From: Protopterus annectens
Lineage: Eukaryota; Chordata; Ceratodontiformes; Protopteridae
Assembly (NCBI RefSeq): GCF_019279795.1
Contig: NC_056725.1
Span: forward strand, 1,749,427,916 to 1,749,491,915
Direction: 5' to 3'
DNA length: 64,000 bases
The notes beneath the pieces were generated by a model, which did not search any database, was not told where the DNA came from, and was given only the letters and a program-made list of their open reading frames with translations. Shown here one piece after another: positions 12,637 through 23,564 of this stretch. Positions within the stretch are counted from its first letter, which is position 1. Each line of letters opens with the position of its first letter. The position numbers and the translations under genes were made by a program.

Positions 12637-13650
12637 GCAGGTGCTGGATGTCATTCTTCAAGCAAGAGGCCTAGTACTAGAAAATCCTATTCAGAAAAGT
12701 GGAAAAGATACTGCTCCTGGAGCCAGTCTCAAGGAAAGGACACAACTGTGCCCAACTTACCACATATTCTAGAGTACTTAACAGAAATGCTCCACAAAGG
12801 CCTGTCTTTCTCTTCAATTAATATTCACGCCTCTGCCATCTCAGCTCATTATAATACTGAGCCACCCCTTTTCTCTCATCCTCTGGTCAAACAGTTCCTG
12901 GGGGGAGCCAAAAATTTGAGACCCCCCAGGAGAGCTCCCACTCCTGCCTGGGACCTTACCTTTGTATTGGAAAAGCTCACTCTTCCTCCCTTTGAACCTG
13001 CTGCCACTACAGAGCTAAAATTCCTCTCATGGAAGATAGCTTTACTTCTAACCATCACTTCAGCAAGAAGAGTGCCTGAATTGCAGGCCCGTATGGCTGG
13101 GGAACCCTTCATTATCTTCCATGCGGACAAGGTTTCCCTCAGGACCAACCCTTCATTTATGCCCAAGGTGGTATCTAGTGTGGCTTTAAACCAATCCATT
13201 CATTTACCAACTATTTTCCCTAATCCTCAGAATAAAGAGAAAAGGATCCTGCACTCTCTGGATGTGCTCAGACAGCTTAGGTTCTATCTAGACAGGGCTA
13301 CGACTTTTAGAAAATCTGACCAGCTGCTAGTTAGCTTTGCTGCAGGAGCAGAGGTCAAGGCCATTTCAAAGAAAACCATTTCTAAATGGATAGCACACTG
13401 CATCAATTTCTGCTACAAACACCATGGGAAACCTACCCCGCAGGGGATCAGAACACATTCCACTAGGGCTACAGCAACCTCTACAGCATTTCTCAGGGGA
13501 GTCCCTTCTAGGGACATCCTGAAAGCTGCAACCTGGAGCTCTGTACACACTTTCACCAAGCACTACCACCTACCTATCTTCTCTACATCCAGAGCTGGAT
13601 TTCCAAAAGCAGTCCTACAGGGCCTGATTGCCAGCCCTAATGCTTCTTAA
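12509..13650 (+). pseudogene. DIRS A tyrosine recombinase ORF3 (one frameshift)
   Basis: The start ATG (12509) sits at the same position relative to pol as in B and C, one frame back (-1) from the pol end. A single frameshift near 12675 separates the first part from the long open frame to 13650. The catalytic set is present: the first Arg in 'TSARRVPELQ' (about 13060-13090), HSTR (about 13456-13467), Trp of 'ATWSSVHTF', and Tyr of 'TKHYHLP' (about 13556-13576). YRs of this group cut and join the circular DIRS DNA into the genome. Apart from the frameshift the fold looks complete. Confidence 0.88.
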
Positions 13651-13683
13651 CTACATCCTCCCTACCTTAGCTTTGGGAATTAA

Positions 13684-13786
13684 CCCAAATGTGATGACTG
13701 CAACAGTGAAACACGATGAACATAGTACAGTTGTGTACTTGCCATAAATGTAGATGTTCGAGTGTATTCACTGTTGCAGTCCAGGT
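13684..13786 (+). repeat. DIRS A internal complementary region
   Basis: The first half is the reverse complement of the left outer end (CCCAAATGTGATGACTGCAACAGTGAAACACGATGAACA). The second half is the reverse complement of the right outer end (GTACAGTTGTGTAC..CCATAAATGTAGATGTTCGAGTGTATTCACTGTTGCAGTC). The halves meet at ..ACATAGTACAG... This junction bridges the two element ends and is diagnostic for DIRS replication. Confidence 0.92.
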
Positions 13787-13907
13787 TACCCTCCCTCCAG
13801 CCCCCTGATTTCTCTTTTCTTCTACTTACCTTTTGTTTGGCACCTCTTATATCATCTGTATTTGCTTTTTGCTTGGGGTGTTCCATACCATGTAATTGCT
13901 TCCCATT

Positions 13908-14100
13908 TTGGGGGCACCTGACGTCTGGGGCAAGAAAAAACTGGTGTAATGCATTGGCTGCATGTTTTATACCCCTTTTGAACTGACGTCATGGAAGAAG
14001 CGATAGCATTCAACGCAGAAATCTCAAAACTCTGGTATTCAGGCCGGCTGAGGGGTACCTGCAGGCAGATAACCCAAATGTGATGACTGCAACAGTGAAT
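13908..14100 (-). repeat. DIRS A right inverted terminal repeat
   Basis: Complement of the left repeat, including an antisense TATA (TTTTATACCCC) that could start transcription toward the element interior on the minus strand. Confidence 0.85.
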
Positions 14101-14144
14101 ACACTCGAACATCTACATTTATGGTAAGTGTACACAACTGTACT

Positions 14145-16260
14145 TTCCTGTGCTGCTGCAGCCAAAGGGAAGCTCTCAGTCATTGGTTGTCACCTGCATA
14201 TACTGTGCAGCCTGTAGATCAGGTGTGAGTGAGGCCGTGCCTTAATTTTGAAATGTGGGTGAAGGTCCACTTAAGAGATAGAGAGATGTTGCCTCTCTGT
14301 CATCTTACTGTGACTCTGTGTTTAGGTGTTATCGTCTTACACTGCGTAGATGCTAACATCATCTTGCTGCCTTGCCTTAGTCTATACAGCTGTCATTGTA
14401 GCAGTGATCTAGCTTGTGCATACACAGTACAAGACAGAGTAAATCCAAATACCATTGCTACTTGTGAGGCTCTGTGTTTTGCATTTAGAGACTGGCCACT
14501 TTTGGAACCAATGTTCACTCCCCCACATGTGGTTACTTGTACCTACATCATCTTTCTTGGGCACTAAGTAGTCTTTATCCGTTATATTTGCTGTGGTAGA
14601 TGTTTTCACCTCCAGAGGCTGACATCTGTGCAGTTATGCTGCATGCCATCCTTCAGGACCACCGTATGTTGGTGATATGGCTCCAACATTGCTATGTTAT
14701 TACAGTTCCACTCACTAGCAGTGTTGATGTTGTGGACCAGCATTTTTACAGATGGTGTCCCTTAGAGGCCAGTGAGCACCCCTCTTTCCAACAGTTGGAG
14801 CTTTGGGGGTCCTGAATGTCTGTAGCAGGATATCATTTTCCACTCTGCTGAAGTTGTCCAACCTCTGCAGTCTCCCACCATGGAAAACATGAGGACATCT
14901 ATGGGAACAAGATACATGGCAGTACACGAGTCATTGCTGGTGACAGTAGGATACCACTTAAAACAGTGGGCTGCCACAGGTATACACAACAACACAATTT
15001 TAGACAGTGATAGGTACACAGTAGGGGCCTCTGATATGCTATGGAGATGGGGTATTCCAACGATACCCCCAGGGCAGTGGTAGAGACAGGCATTTTCATT
15101 TTTACTGCATGGATGGCTGTCATACAGAGGCCTACAGGGATATACAACTGAAGGATGAGCTTCACTGACAGCATGGATAGGAGAGGACTATGCAGCAACA
15201 TGCGACAGTGGTTTCCTGTGGTATGATGTTGATGTTTATGCATGGAGGCCATTGCAGATGTCTTCACATTGTTAGCTCACAAGACATATGTATAGGACAT
15301 GTAGGATAGTGTAGGGATAGGCAGTTTAGTGGGCTATCTTTCCTCATCTGCATTGCAGATATTTAGTATAGAATGTTTGAGCTATATGCAGACACAGGTT
15401 GCAGGAAATCATGGTAGGAGCTAACATTTACATAACACCAGAGATGTACCATGTAAAGCAGTACTGCATAACACTGAAACTGTTGAAGCTGCATAGGTGC
15501 TGTTGCTGCTCCTTTGGTGTGTGGCTTGGTGTCTAAAATGGTAGAACATGTGCCTAAGCCTAAAGTAAATAGAAGCTGGTAGGCATGACTTCAGATGACT
15601 CTCCATGTATCCATGTATGTCTGTGAAATACTGTATTTCACTGACGTGCACAGTTGACATAAGGCGTAACTCGGGTCCACAGCAAAGTTACCAGTACAAA
15701 TATCATGAGCAAGGGCTGGTGCATACTGCCTGCATGTGTATGCATGATGCCTTTTACAGCCCCATTGGGGTGCACTGCGTATGATTTACAATTTACGTTC
15801 CCAGTGTGAATCACAGGACACCATCTTGTTTTACAGGGCAACTGTGATGATTGCTACCAATAGTAATGTTCCTCAGAAATGGTCTTCATGGTGTGCTAAG
15901 GACAGCATTATTATGCTCCATCTTTTGCATGTCCAATAAAGATGATGTCTGCTTTGACTTTATGATGGTTCATTTCAGAAGATGGATGCCTGGTTTGACC
16001 TGTTTGAGGTGCTTAGTGAGGGCACTGGCATCCCTAGTGCTGGTGCTGTTTTCCAAGTGTCATTTTAACATTTTTCCCACCGTCATTCAGCGTACTGTTT
16101 TTTTTGATAAAGGCTGGGCTACTGGACTGGACTGGAATGTCTCTGTGCTCTGCCTGCTGCTTGTCATGACACTCCGGTATATTGTAGAGTACTGTGTAGC
16201 TCCTTAGTTGTTAGACTTTGTGTACCATGTCAGGCTTCTGTTATTTGGCGTACACTTTTT
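14145..16260. other. Unassigned repeat-like flank of DIRS A
   Basis: Continuation of the sequence interrupted by DIRS A. Its composition resembles the 6.5-8.7 kb side, but no transposase, SANT or other motif could be recognised on either strand, and no exon-like unit with homology is seen. Confidence 0.3.
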
Positions 16261-16329
16261 TCCAAGCTTTGCTGTCATGTAATACTTGGAGTATAATTTT
16301 ATGCGGATTCCCGTTTCTTGCTTACTATT

Positions 16330-16360
16330 ATGTGTGTGTGTGTGTGTGGGGGGGGGGGGT
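16330..16360. repeat. (TG)n(G)n microsatellite
   Basis: TG dinucleotides run into a stretch of about 12 G; both are slippage-prone. Confidence 0.9.
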
Positions 16361-17640
16361 GTAAAAGTTATTTTCTCCCTTATGTCTTTCAGCACAGGCA
16401 TAGTGAGAAGCCAGTCAGTTTGGCTACCACAGAAGGCAGCTCTTACTTTGCAGTGCAATGTGGTCTGTTTGCATATTACTTGTTTTTTCTTTTAGTTGTC
16501 ATTTGCATTACATGTTCAGTAATGTTAGTTTTCCTGTTGTGCCTCCCTCCTGCAGATCATGATTCTAGTGCTTTGCAAATGCATCAGCCTTTACTTTGTG
16601 GCTGTGGCAGGTGAGAGCGCTAGAAATGCCTTGCCAGAAGAGATCCAACCTCTCTCCCAAGTAGTTAGCCGAGGTTGACCAGCTGCTGCAGCCCAGCTGT
16701 CAGTGCAGCAGAGGATCTGGATAGCAGCTGAAAGGGCAATGACCCACTGGTCCACCATGTTCCTCCTATAGTGCAGTGCAGATAACCTCAACCAACAGCC
16801 ATTGTCATTATGCCCCCAGCTGAGGGTGTGGCCCCTCTGTCTAACCACCCTATCCTATCTGCACCATCTTCTGTATCAACTTGATATCCATCTGGCTAGT
16901 TGGCAGTCAATACATTGCCCATAATCCACCATATCCACAGCCAAGTATGCCTCCATGCTCTAGAGCCCACCTTGTTCTACATTGTACACTCCTGTTTGTT
17001 CATCCTCTACTTGTCTCTGTTGAGTCCATGTCTTCCCATTCCAGAGCATGCATATCCACCAGTGTTAGTCTCTGCTGTTTTGTGGGTTTTTTTTTTTTGT
17101 AAGCCCCCACCGAATACCTTTTGCCACCTTTCCTCCAGCTCTTTGTCATGCTTCCCCTCATCACTTTTTTCTAAGAGCTTAGTACATACCTTATAAAAAG
17201 TATCCTCAGCCACCCCTGCACTTGCTTGTTCTTTATGCTTCCTTTCTGTGTTTCTCTTCTTGATATATTCCCCCCATTTTCTACTGTCTTGTACTATAAT
17301 TTCATACTGTTTTCATGAAACCAGTAAGTGTTCAGGTCACTAGGCACCTGGCAGCAGGTGATCGCATTGTGGTACACGTTTGCAATATGTAGTCCTTGCA
17401 AACAGCTTGCTCCATCATGCTACTTGCAGCCTCACATATCATGAGATCCTTACTAACTAGTGCATGGCTGCTTCCTTGCTCCACAGTTTTCTGTCTCCCC
17501 CCTGCTCCTTTGGTTGTGTTGCACAGCTAGCTGTACAGGTATACAGATTGTTGCCTTTTGTATATTCATATCTACTTAGCACTGCAGTATATTATAATTA
17601 AGTGGCACAAGCCTTGTTTAGCAGCATATCACATTTCTAT
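16361..17640. other. No confident feature
   Basis: Contains a splice-like unit (pyrimidine tract and CAG before 16556, GTGAG at 16611) and a short antisense frame at 17007-17213 with charged sequence. Neither can be tied to a known protein. Confidence 0.3.
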
Positions 17641-17649
17641 GAATCCTGA

Positions 17650-19000
17650 CCATTGTATTTCAGGATGACAACTCCAAAAACTCTTCTTACTATTACACAG
17701 CAGAGTACATTTATGGCAACTCTGGGTGTAGAAGATGCTTATCTTTATATTCATATTCCAATGATTTATTTTTTTGTCAAGTCATGTATGTATTTAACAT
17801 TTGTTGACCAGGAAACTTAAAGCTTATTTTCAGCAGAGGCCTGGGAGAAATGCTCCAGACACATGTCTTTGAAATGTGGGTGGAAACCAGTGTGCCCAGG
17901 GGAAACCCACATGAATGCAGGGAGGACATGAAGACTCAGCACAGAAGGCACCCCAGCTGAGAATTGAACCGCTGCACCACTGCGCCACCAGTGATACTTT
18001 TTCATTACAAATATCATAGGTTTCACATAGCTCAGTATTTCTAGTTTTTATCTCTGCTCTCCACAGCCTTTGCGTGCTTTTCAAATGTTTAACTTCAGTC
18101 TTTGCAAACTTGAGGAAACAAAGTGGCTAGAAATCATACTCATGTTCCGCTTTTTGAATGATTAGTAGTGCAAATTCAAGAGAACTGTTGGTTCGGTGTA
18201 TATAATGGTTTAATTTCTGGTCATGGGGATAACAGTAAATTGCAAAACGTCTGCTGTGATCCCTCAGCATCAGTAAACATTTAGAGGGACTCGCAAGTTA
18301 AGTTTTCCAATAGAAGACATACAAATTGAGATTCAGATAGTATTTACAGACCTGCTTAATCTCAACAGGTCACAGGCAGATAATTTCTGAAAGCTTTGGA
18401 TTACGTGCCGTCTTGTTTCCTTTTTGTACATTGTACCATTGTCCACATGATGGGTTCACATTGGCATCTGAAAAATCTTAAGGGACCAATCCATTGATTA
18501 TTTAGAAGTGTTTATTTCAGTCTGGGATTATATAGAAAATCTAGCCATAAGAATGGCATATTTTTCCCATCTGAGATTCTGTTTTTACAACAGACTGAAT
18601 GGATTATGCTTGGGAGACCATTTCAGTGACTTGTCAGTGCAGGACATTCGGACTACTCAAGGTAATTCTCTTCATGTCCTAATCCTACATTTATGCCTAA
18701 GGTAGTATCAGCAGTATGTTTTCACCATTCAAGGCAACGAACAGATTTTTTGCCAGCTGCCCAAATGATGGGGGACATCTCTTGCATTAATAGGTATGCA
18801 TAGGGAGCTCAGGTACTGCAGAAAACAAAAAGAGAATAAGAAAGACTGTTGAGCTGTTTGTTTCCTTCAAGGAGAGGTTTTGAAGCCAATAATTATTGGT
18901 TTGCCCACTGCATTGCCTTACAAGGCACAGTTAGGGCACATTCTACAAGGGCAGTAACAACTTCAGAAGTATATTTCAAATTTTCTTTTGCACAACTTAT
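17650..19000 (+). pseudogene. Ancient DIRS relic (RT and YR fragments)
   Basis: At about 17700-17770 the translation 'STFMATLGVEDAYLYIHIPM' fits DIRS RT motif A. At about 18683-18720 'NPTFMPKVVSAV' fits the conserved YR block seen in B as 'NPTFMPKVVSRV'. At about 18924-18970 'RAHSTRAVTTSEVYF' carries the YR HxxR motif. The pieces are in order and on the plus strand but riddled with stops and separated by a V-SINE insertion. It is far more diverged than A to D, so it is an older wave. Confidence 0.65.
17855..17995 (-). mobile_element. V-SINE fragment
   Basis: On the minus strand: GGTGGCGCAGTGGTGCAGCG, B-box-like GGTTCAATTCTCAGC, then the V-core TTCATGTCCTCCCTGCATTC...GTGGGTTTCC and CACATTTCAAAGACATG. 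The 3' part beyond the core is missing. Confidence 0.85.
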
Positions 19001-19653
19001 TTTAAAAACACACTACACCTTCCGTAAATACTAAACGTTAGATTGCAGACAGGCTTTGTCAGTGCTGTGCGCTACAGGGGATTCTGTACCTGGGTATATC
19101 AGTACTGTTTGAGATGCTATCCTGATGTTATATAATTTAGTATTATAGTGACCTTCCTCGATGAAGATAATAAGAGTATGGCTAAGATATTTACTGTTAC
19201 AGTAGACCTTCAAGGATTGCTTATAGTTATTGGGAATTTCCTTTTAATTTTACAGTACTGATTTTTGTTTAACCTCCTAAAAGGTATGTTTTAAGTGCTA
19301 TTAATTATTTAGATTTACAGAAAGTCAAAGTCCCAATCTCCTTAGTGGGGTTTTTTTTGTCTCAAAGAACTGTGAAAAAATGCCCATTAATGCTGTCCCT
19401 ATGGGGCTGCTTTTTGCATTGACCAAGGTTCTATGGAATTCAAACACAGGGCCGGTATAAGCCTACACATTTATGTGAAACTGCTGTCTGAAAAAATGAA
19501 GGAGAAGAGATGTTAAGTGGGTAAAACTGTAATGCTGCAGTTTACACGAGTACTCATCAGAGATCTACTCTTATGATTTCCCCTTTGCGTACAGTTTTTT
19601 TTAAATATGGAAGTATTTGTAAATCTATGAACTTTTCAAATTTTTTCTTACAG

Positions 19654-19815
19654 GGAAGGCCAAAAATGCTTCGACAGTCCTCCTGTTCATATGTGTTCGA
19701 GTGGGCAACCCCGGTGGTGTGCTCAGATTTAGAGAGTACCTCTGGCTGCTCTTTGACAGATGAACAACTTCATTACACTTTCAATTTATCAGCTCTGACT
19801 GGTGGCCAGTATCAG
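19654..19815 (+). CDS. IGF2R: Exon of a cation-independent mannose-6-phosphate/IGF2 receptor-like gene
   Basis: A 162-bp open segment (54 codons, phase 0 at both sides) is preceded by a strong acceptor (TTTTTTCTTACAG) and followed by a donor (CAG|GTATGTCAG). It encodes GRPKML...[13 protein letters not shown], then [16 protein letters not shown] and LTGGQYQ. The spacing of FEW-TPVVC, G-C-x-LTDEQ and YTFNLS is the signature of the repeated extracellular (MRH/CIMR) units of the receptor that binds mannose-6-phosphate enzymes in the Golgi and endosome and, in some species, IGF2. Cysteines are preserved and there is no stop. A related single-repeat protein is possible. No second exon is visible, so introns exceed 19 and 44 kb if the gene is live. 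Confidence 0.78.
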
Positions 19816-21060
19816 GTATGTCAGTCTTTATTATTTGCTGTCTGCCTTTGGAGTATTCCAGAGACTTGCTTTTTGGGCTGTATATCAGCCTTGTTTTTCA
19901 TTGCAGAGTCATTGTAGCTAGTTTGTGTGAATGACTGCTGTTTATATTTGTACTTAGCCAAAGCAAAGTAGAAGAAATGGATTTTTCAACTGCCAGTGCT
20001 TGTTAACTCCGAAAGAAAGTTTTTGATGACTTTGCCTGTCGGTAATGTCACATTGAATGATTTACAATTTAGGTATACTTGGGTGGTCTGCATTAAACTG
20101 ATGATATCGTTTTGTGTTTAATGCAGAATCATTTGCATGTTTAGCCACTGCTGCTGTGTGTGTGTGATAGTGTTACAGGACACACCTCTTAATGTTTCTG
20201 TCTTGAGGTATTAAACGTTATTTTGTACAGTATGTGCAGAGACTGTTAGACTAATGGGCATTGTCTGTAGCATGTACTTTTTTTTTCTCTTCCTGCAATG
20301 GCATTCCTGCTAGCCATCTGTGATTCCTTCTAACGATGACCCCCCCCCCCCCATTCTGTTTCACAACATGAGAGTGGAGGGTCATAGAAGTTATCGTTCG
20401 TATAATATCTCTGGGCACATTTACTTATTAAGTTCCATAATTAAGTCTGTTGTTGTAGAAGGATAAAGCTCTGAATATGCCCCAGGCAATCAAATTTCAT
20501 TCAGTTTGTTGAGATCTGTTGGAGCTAATGTAGGGAGGATGGTCATGCACATCCTTGGTAGGATGGAGGGGTGGGGTTTAGAGCAGGTTGTCATAATCTG
20601 TTAAATGAAGGCTGGTAGAAGTGACCTGGGGGAAGGGCATGCTTTTGATTCAGCAAGCTGTTGTCAGGAGATGTCTGTCCAGAGAGATGCACAAGAGCAT
20701 GAAGTTGCATGGAGATGGTGTAGTGACCTCTGTGGTGATGTGGGCTGCTCTTTCCCCTGGTGTGGAGGTGTGAGATCAGGGTTATATCATCAAAACCCCC
20801 TTATGGATATCTGTATGATGGTTCCTGCAGCTGTCACCCAGGATGAGTGAATGGACCAGACTAAGTAAGGGAGGGCTGATGATTGTCAGGCAATGACTGA
20901 AAAAGTATAAAGAAAAAAGTTCAGTAACATGTTCTGCTGTGATGTCCCAGCACCATTAATGAAGAAGCCTCCCTTTGGTTTTGTGGTGGAGACATAGTGC
21001 TCTCACCCTCACCTGTGTTTTACAACTAATTCTCCATGAGGTGAATCCCCCCAGATACAT
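19816..21060. other. Probable intron, no features
   Basis: After the donor site I see only unique-looking AT-rich sequence and a poly-C tract at 20340-20352. The 20605-20850 open frame has no recognisable domain. Confidence 0.5.
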
Positions 21061-21065
21061 TCTAA

Positions 21066-21508
21066 CTTTTGAAAATCAAATTTCAGTCCTCACCTATAAA
21101 TAATATTCCCTGCAGAAAGCTGATTGTTTCTCCCAGAATTTTCTTAAGCTCCATTGTAGCAGTTTTAGGTGGAATATAAATACATGCCAAAGTAATCCTC
21201 CTCCTTTGCCAGTAGCTCTTTAGTATTACATATCTACCATTATTATCCTTTTTCCCTTCTATCACTATTGGAGCTCATCTAGTAATTAATATAATTACTC
21301 CCCTTTTCCTTTTTTCCAGATATTCCTTTGAATAACCATTCTGAAAGTCTTTCTTTATTAAATTTGCATGCTTTGTTCTTTCCAAACGTGTCTCATGTAG
21401 CACAGCTGCTTGCATTCTGCATTTCTTAATATAGTTTGCTACTCTTTCCTTTTTGTATATACCTGGGAGACCACTCATGTTCAAAGATGATATGGAAAGT
21501 GTTTCCAT
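21066..21508 (-). pseudogene. L1-type LINE ORF2 N-terminus, AP endonuclease fragment
   Basis: On the minus strand the ATG at 21506-21508 opens a frame with 'SLNMSGLPGIYKKERVANYI', 'QAAVLHETRLER' and 'KRGVIILI'. After a frame break come 'NNGRYVILKSYW' and 'RRITLACIYIPPKT'. These are the N-terminal blocks of L1 apurinic-type endonucleases (SLNVNGL, LQETH, GVAILI, GRYVIL, ANIYAPN). The fragment stops at about 21066. Its upstream side abuts DIRS B, whose left end is 27 bp away, so B landed in or beside this older L1. Confidence 0.8.
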
Positions 21509-21547
21509 TATGATAAGATGTTTATTCCTACCTGATGTCCTTCAAGG

Positions 21548-21735
21548 ATGCATCTGCAGTCCTTACAAATGGGTTGTCCTGTCATCAGGCAGCCCTTCGG
21601 TCGGCCGGATTCCAAAGTCTGGGTCTGGCTTCGGCTGGTGTCGCACTTCACCCGACGTCATAGCTGCAGTTGTTTGGGTATAAAGGCATCAGCCGACGCC
21701 ATTTTCCTCAGTCTTTCTTGCCGCGTGGCGCCCAA
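21548..21735 (+). repeat. DIRS B left inverted terminal repeat
   Basis: From ATGCATCTGCAGTCCTTAC to CTTGCCGCGTGGCGCCC, complementary to 26905-27097. The outermost 13 bp lie outside the repeat and are copied into the internal complementary region. Confidence 0.92.
21653..21685 (+). promoter_or_regulatory. DIRS B promoter: GACGTCA site and TATA box
   Basis: CGACGTCA (CRE-like) at 21653-21660 and TATAAAG at 21679-21685 precede the CTCAGTCTTTCTTGCC start region. C carries a perfect TGACGTCA palindrome in the same place. Site function is inferred from position only. Confidence 0.6.
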
Positions 21736-21849
21736 AGCAGAAGCTGTTCGCAAGTGCCGGTCGGTCAGAACCAGAGATTACTACTACAAAGTACCGAAGA
21801 CTTCTAAAAAGCTAAGTACCCCGTTGGGGACTCTTTCTTGCCTCAGCCG

Positions 21850-23540
21850 ATGTCAGAAAAAGTGAATAACTGTTTAACTTGTGGCAAACAAATACCTCAT
21901 AAAGATTTCCACTCTTACTGTTTACCTTGTTTAGGCCCAGACCACGACGTAGCAGCTTGTCTAGACTGTGCTTCTTTCAACCGTCGGACGCTTAGACGTC
22001 GGTCGGAATTTGCTGAAGAGTTTTTCGGCTCCGATTTTGCTTACATTATGCCGTCGGATACTCCGACTACGCAAATTTCTAAAAAACGCAAGGAAAAGGA
22101 CCGACACTCGCGGTCCGTGGTTTCGGCCGAAACCGCGGTTAAGCCAACTGCGAGTGTCTCGGTTTCGGCGGAAACCGAGTCCACGGTTCTTCCTTCGGCC
22201 AAAAACTTGCCTCTTACCGAGGCCTTATCTAGTTTGCCTGAATCTGCTACTGAAATCCCTCCTGCTCTTGCAGGTTCACAGGATTTAGCTGACACTATCC
22301 CTTTGGATATATCCACCCCTGCACGTGGAGCTGCTAGGCCACCTGCATCCAGGTCGATTAAGGCCTTTGCCAGGACTAAAGCAGCAAAAACTACCAAAAC
22401 TGTGCCTGCTAAGACCCCCTCTCACAGGCCTAGCTCTAGTTCACAAATGCTTAGTCTAGCAGAGGATCTCATTTCTTTGATCCGGGGATCCCAACCTCAT
22501 CCAGACAGGGCCTCTCACCCACCTCCAGAGAAGAGGACTAGAGTAGAGCCCCCTGAGCCAGTTTCTTCAGATGACTCCTCTGATGAATCAGATAATTCAA
22601 ACCCTCCAGAGGGCCCTTTTTCTCCTTATGAGGACTCTGATGCAGAAGAGTCCATTCCTTCTGCCTCTCCGCCTGAGGAATTTTCTTTTGGGGAAACCTT
22701 GCATGCTATGAGGGAACAATTTCAATGGCAGGGCCAGGATTTCTCAGACTCTAGGAAAAGGCTTAGAACCTTTTTGCATTTGCCACAGCATAGGCCTTTA
22801 GCCATTCCTCCAGTACTTACTGTTGTGGATGATGCATTTAATGATGCTTGTACTGCTCCTGATTCTCTACCTCCGGCCCCTGCTAAGCCCGATAGGTACT
22901 ACAGGGTTACGGACACACATTATCATTTGTATAAGGCCCCTTTTGCAGATCCCGAAACTATCTCCCAGGGACCCAAGGCTGTAGCAGCTACCTCTGCCAA
23001 AAACCCCCTCCCCTCTGAAAGGGAATCTAGGGCCTTAGAGAGATGGGGTAAAAAAGTTTTCACTTCTGCTACTCTTTCAGCTAGGGCCTTGAACTGCCAA
23101 TTCCACATGATTCAGTATCAGGAATTTATGTTAGACCAGTTAACTAAAAAACTAACCTCTGATGAACCATTAGATAAAAAATCTGTACAGGAAATGGTAC
23201 ATAACATTCAGCAGGTCAGTAATCATTCCTTAAAATGCGGCTATGGCTTCCTTTAGATCAGCCATGACTGGCACAGTGATCAGAAGACATGCGTGGTTAA
23301 AAGAACAGTCCTTACCAGACCATGTTAAATCAAAGCTCCTAGATGCTCCCATGGATAAGCTCAATTTGTTTGGCTCCCCTGCACAGCAGGTGCTGAAAAA
23401 GGTGGAAGACAAAGCAAAATCTGTCCAGACAGTCAAGGATTTCTTGCAGGTCCAGCCTCCTAGGTTTAGCAGGAACTGGCCTTCCAAGAATTGGTCCTTT
23501 CCAGACACCTCCAGAGCTCCGAGAGGCAGGAATAGGCGCT
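21850..23540 (+). pseudogene. DIRS B gag-like ORF1 with one frameshift
   Basis: The start is ATG 21850, matching the C copy (MSDKVNNC...) rather than an upstream in-frame ATG at 21838. The N-terminus has a Cys/His module, CLTCGKQIPHKDFHSYC-x2-C then C-x2-C. This is followed by a Ser/Pro/Ala-rich low-complexity stretch, an acidic block (YEDSDAEESIPSAS), 'FGETLHAMREQF', 'LHLPQHRPLAIP', 'DSLPPAPAKPDRYYR' and 'RALNCQFHMIQYQ'. The frame stops at 23256 in 'KCGYGFL'. Relative to C about 11 nt are missing there, and the gag C-terminus continues in another frame to 23540 (RRHAWLKEQ, LLDAP, PRFSRNWPSKNWSFP, Arg-rich end). Likely an RNA-binding structural protein. Confidence 0.9.
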
Positions 23541-23564
23541 GAAGAGGCAGGGGTCAAACCAGAG

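Larger units (their letters stand above)
8709..14144 (+). mobile_element. DIRS-type retrotransposon A (decayed, near full length)
   Basis: This 5.44-kb element has the full DIRS layout: left inverted repeat with a TATA box, gag, pol (RT, RNase H, MT-like), tyrosine recombinase, internal complementary region and right inverted repeat. The left end begins ATGTTCTTCG and the right end finishes ...AACTGTACT, as in sister copies B and C. DIRS elements replicate through RNA and a presumed circular DNA that the YR integrates without target duplication, and none is seen here. Every ORF carries frameshifts or deletions, making A the most decayed of the A/B/C family. Confidence 0.92.

Noticed and set aside
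16556-16610. Exon-like unit (CTCCCTCCTGCAG before, GTGAGAG after)
   Set aside because: 55 bp, not recognisable in any frame and not linked to the IGF2R-like exon; splice-like flanks alone are common by chance.
17007-17213. Antisense 68-codon frame with charged residues (SDEGKHDKELEERWQKV)
   Set aside because: Protein-like composition, but no known domain and stops on both sides; could be an old SANT or gag piece but cannot be supported.
21838-21849. Upstream ATG for DIRS B gag
   Set aside because: The C copy supports the ATG at 21850; the first codons upstream are not conserved.
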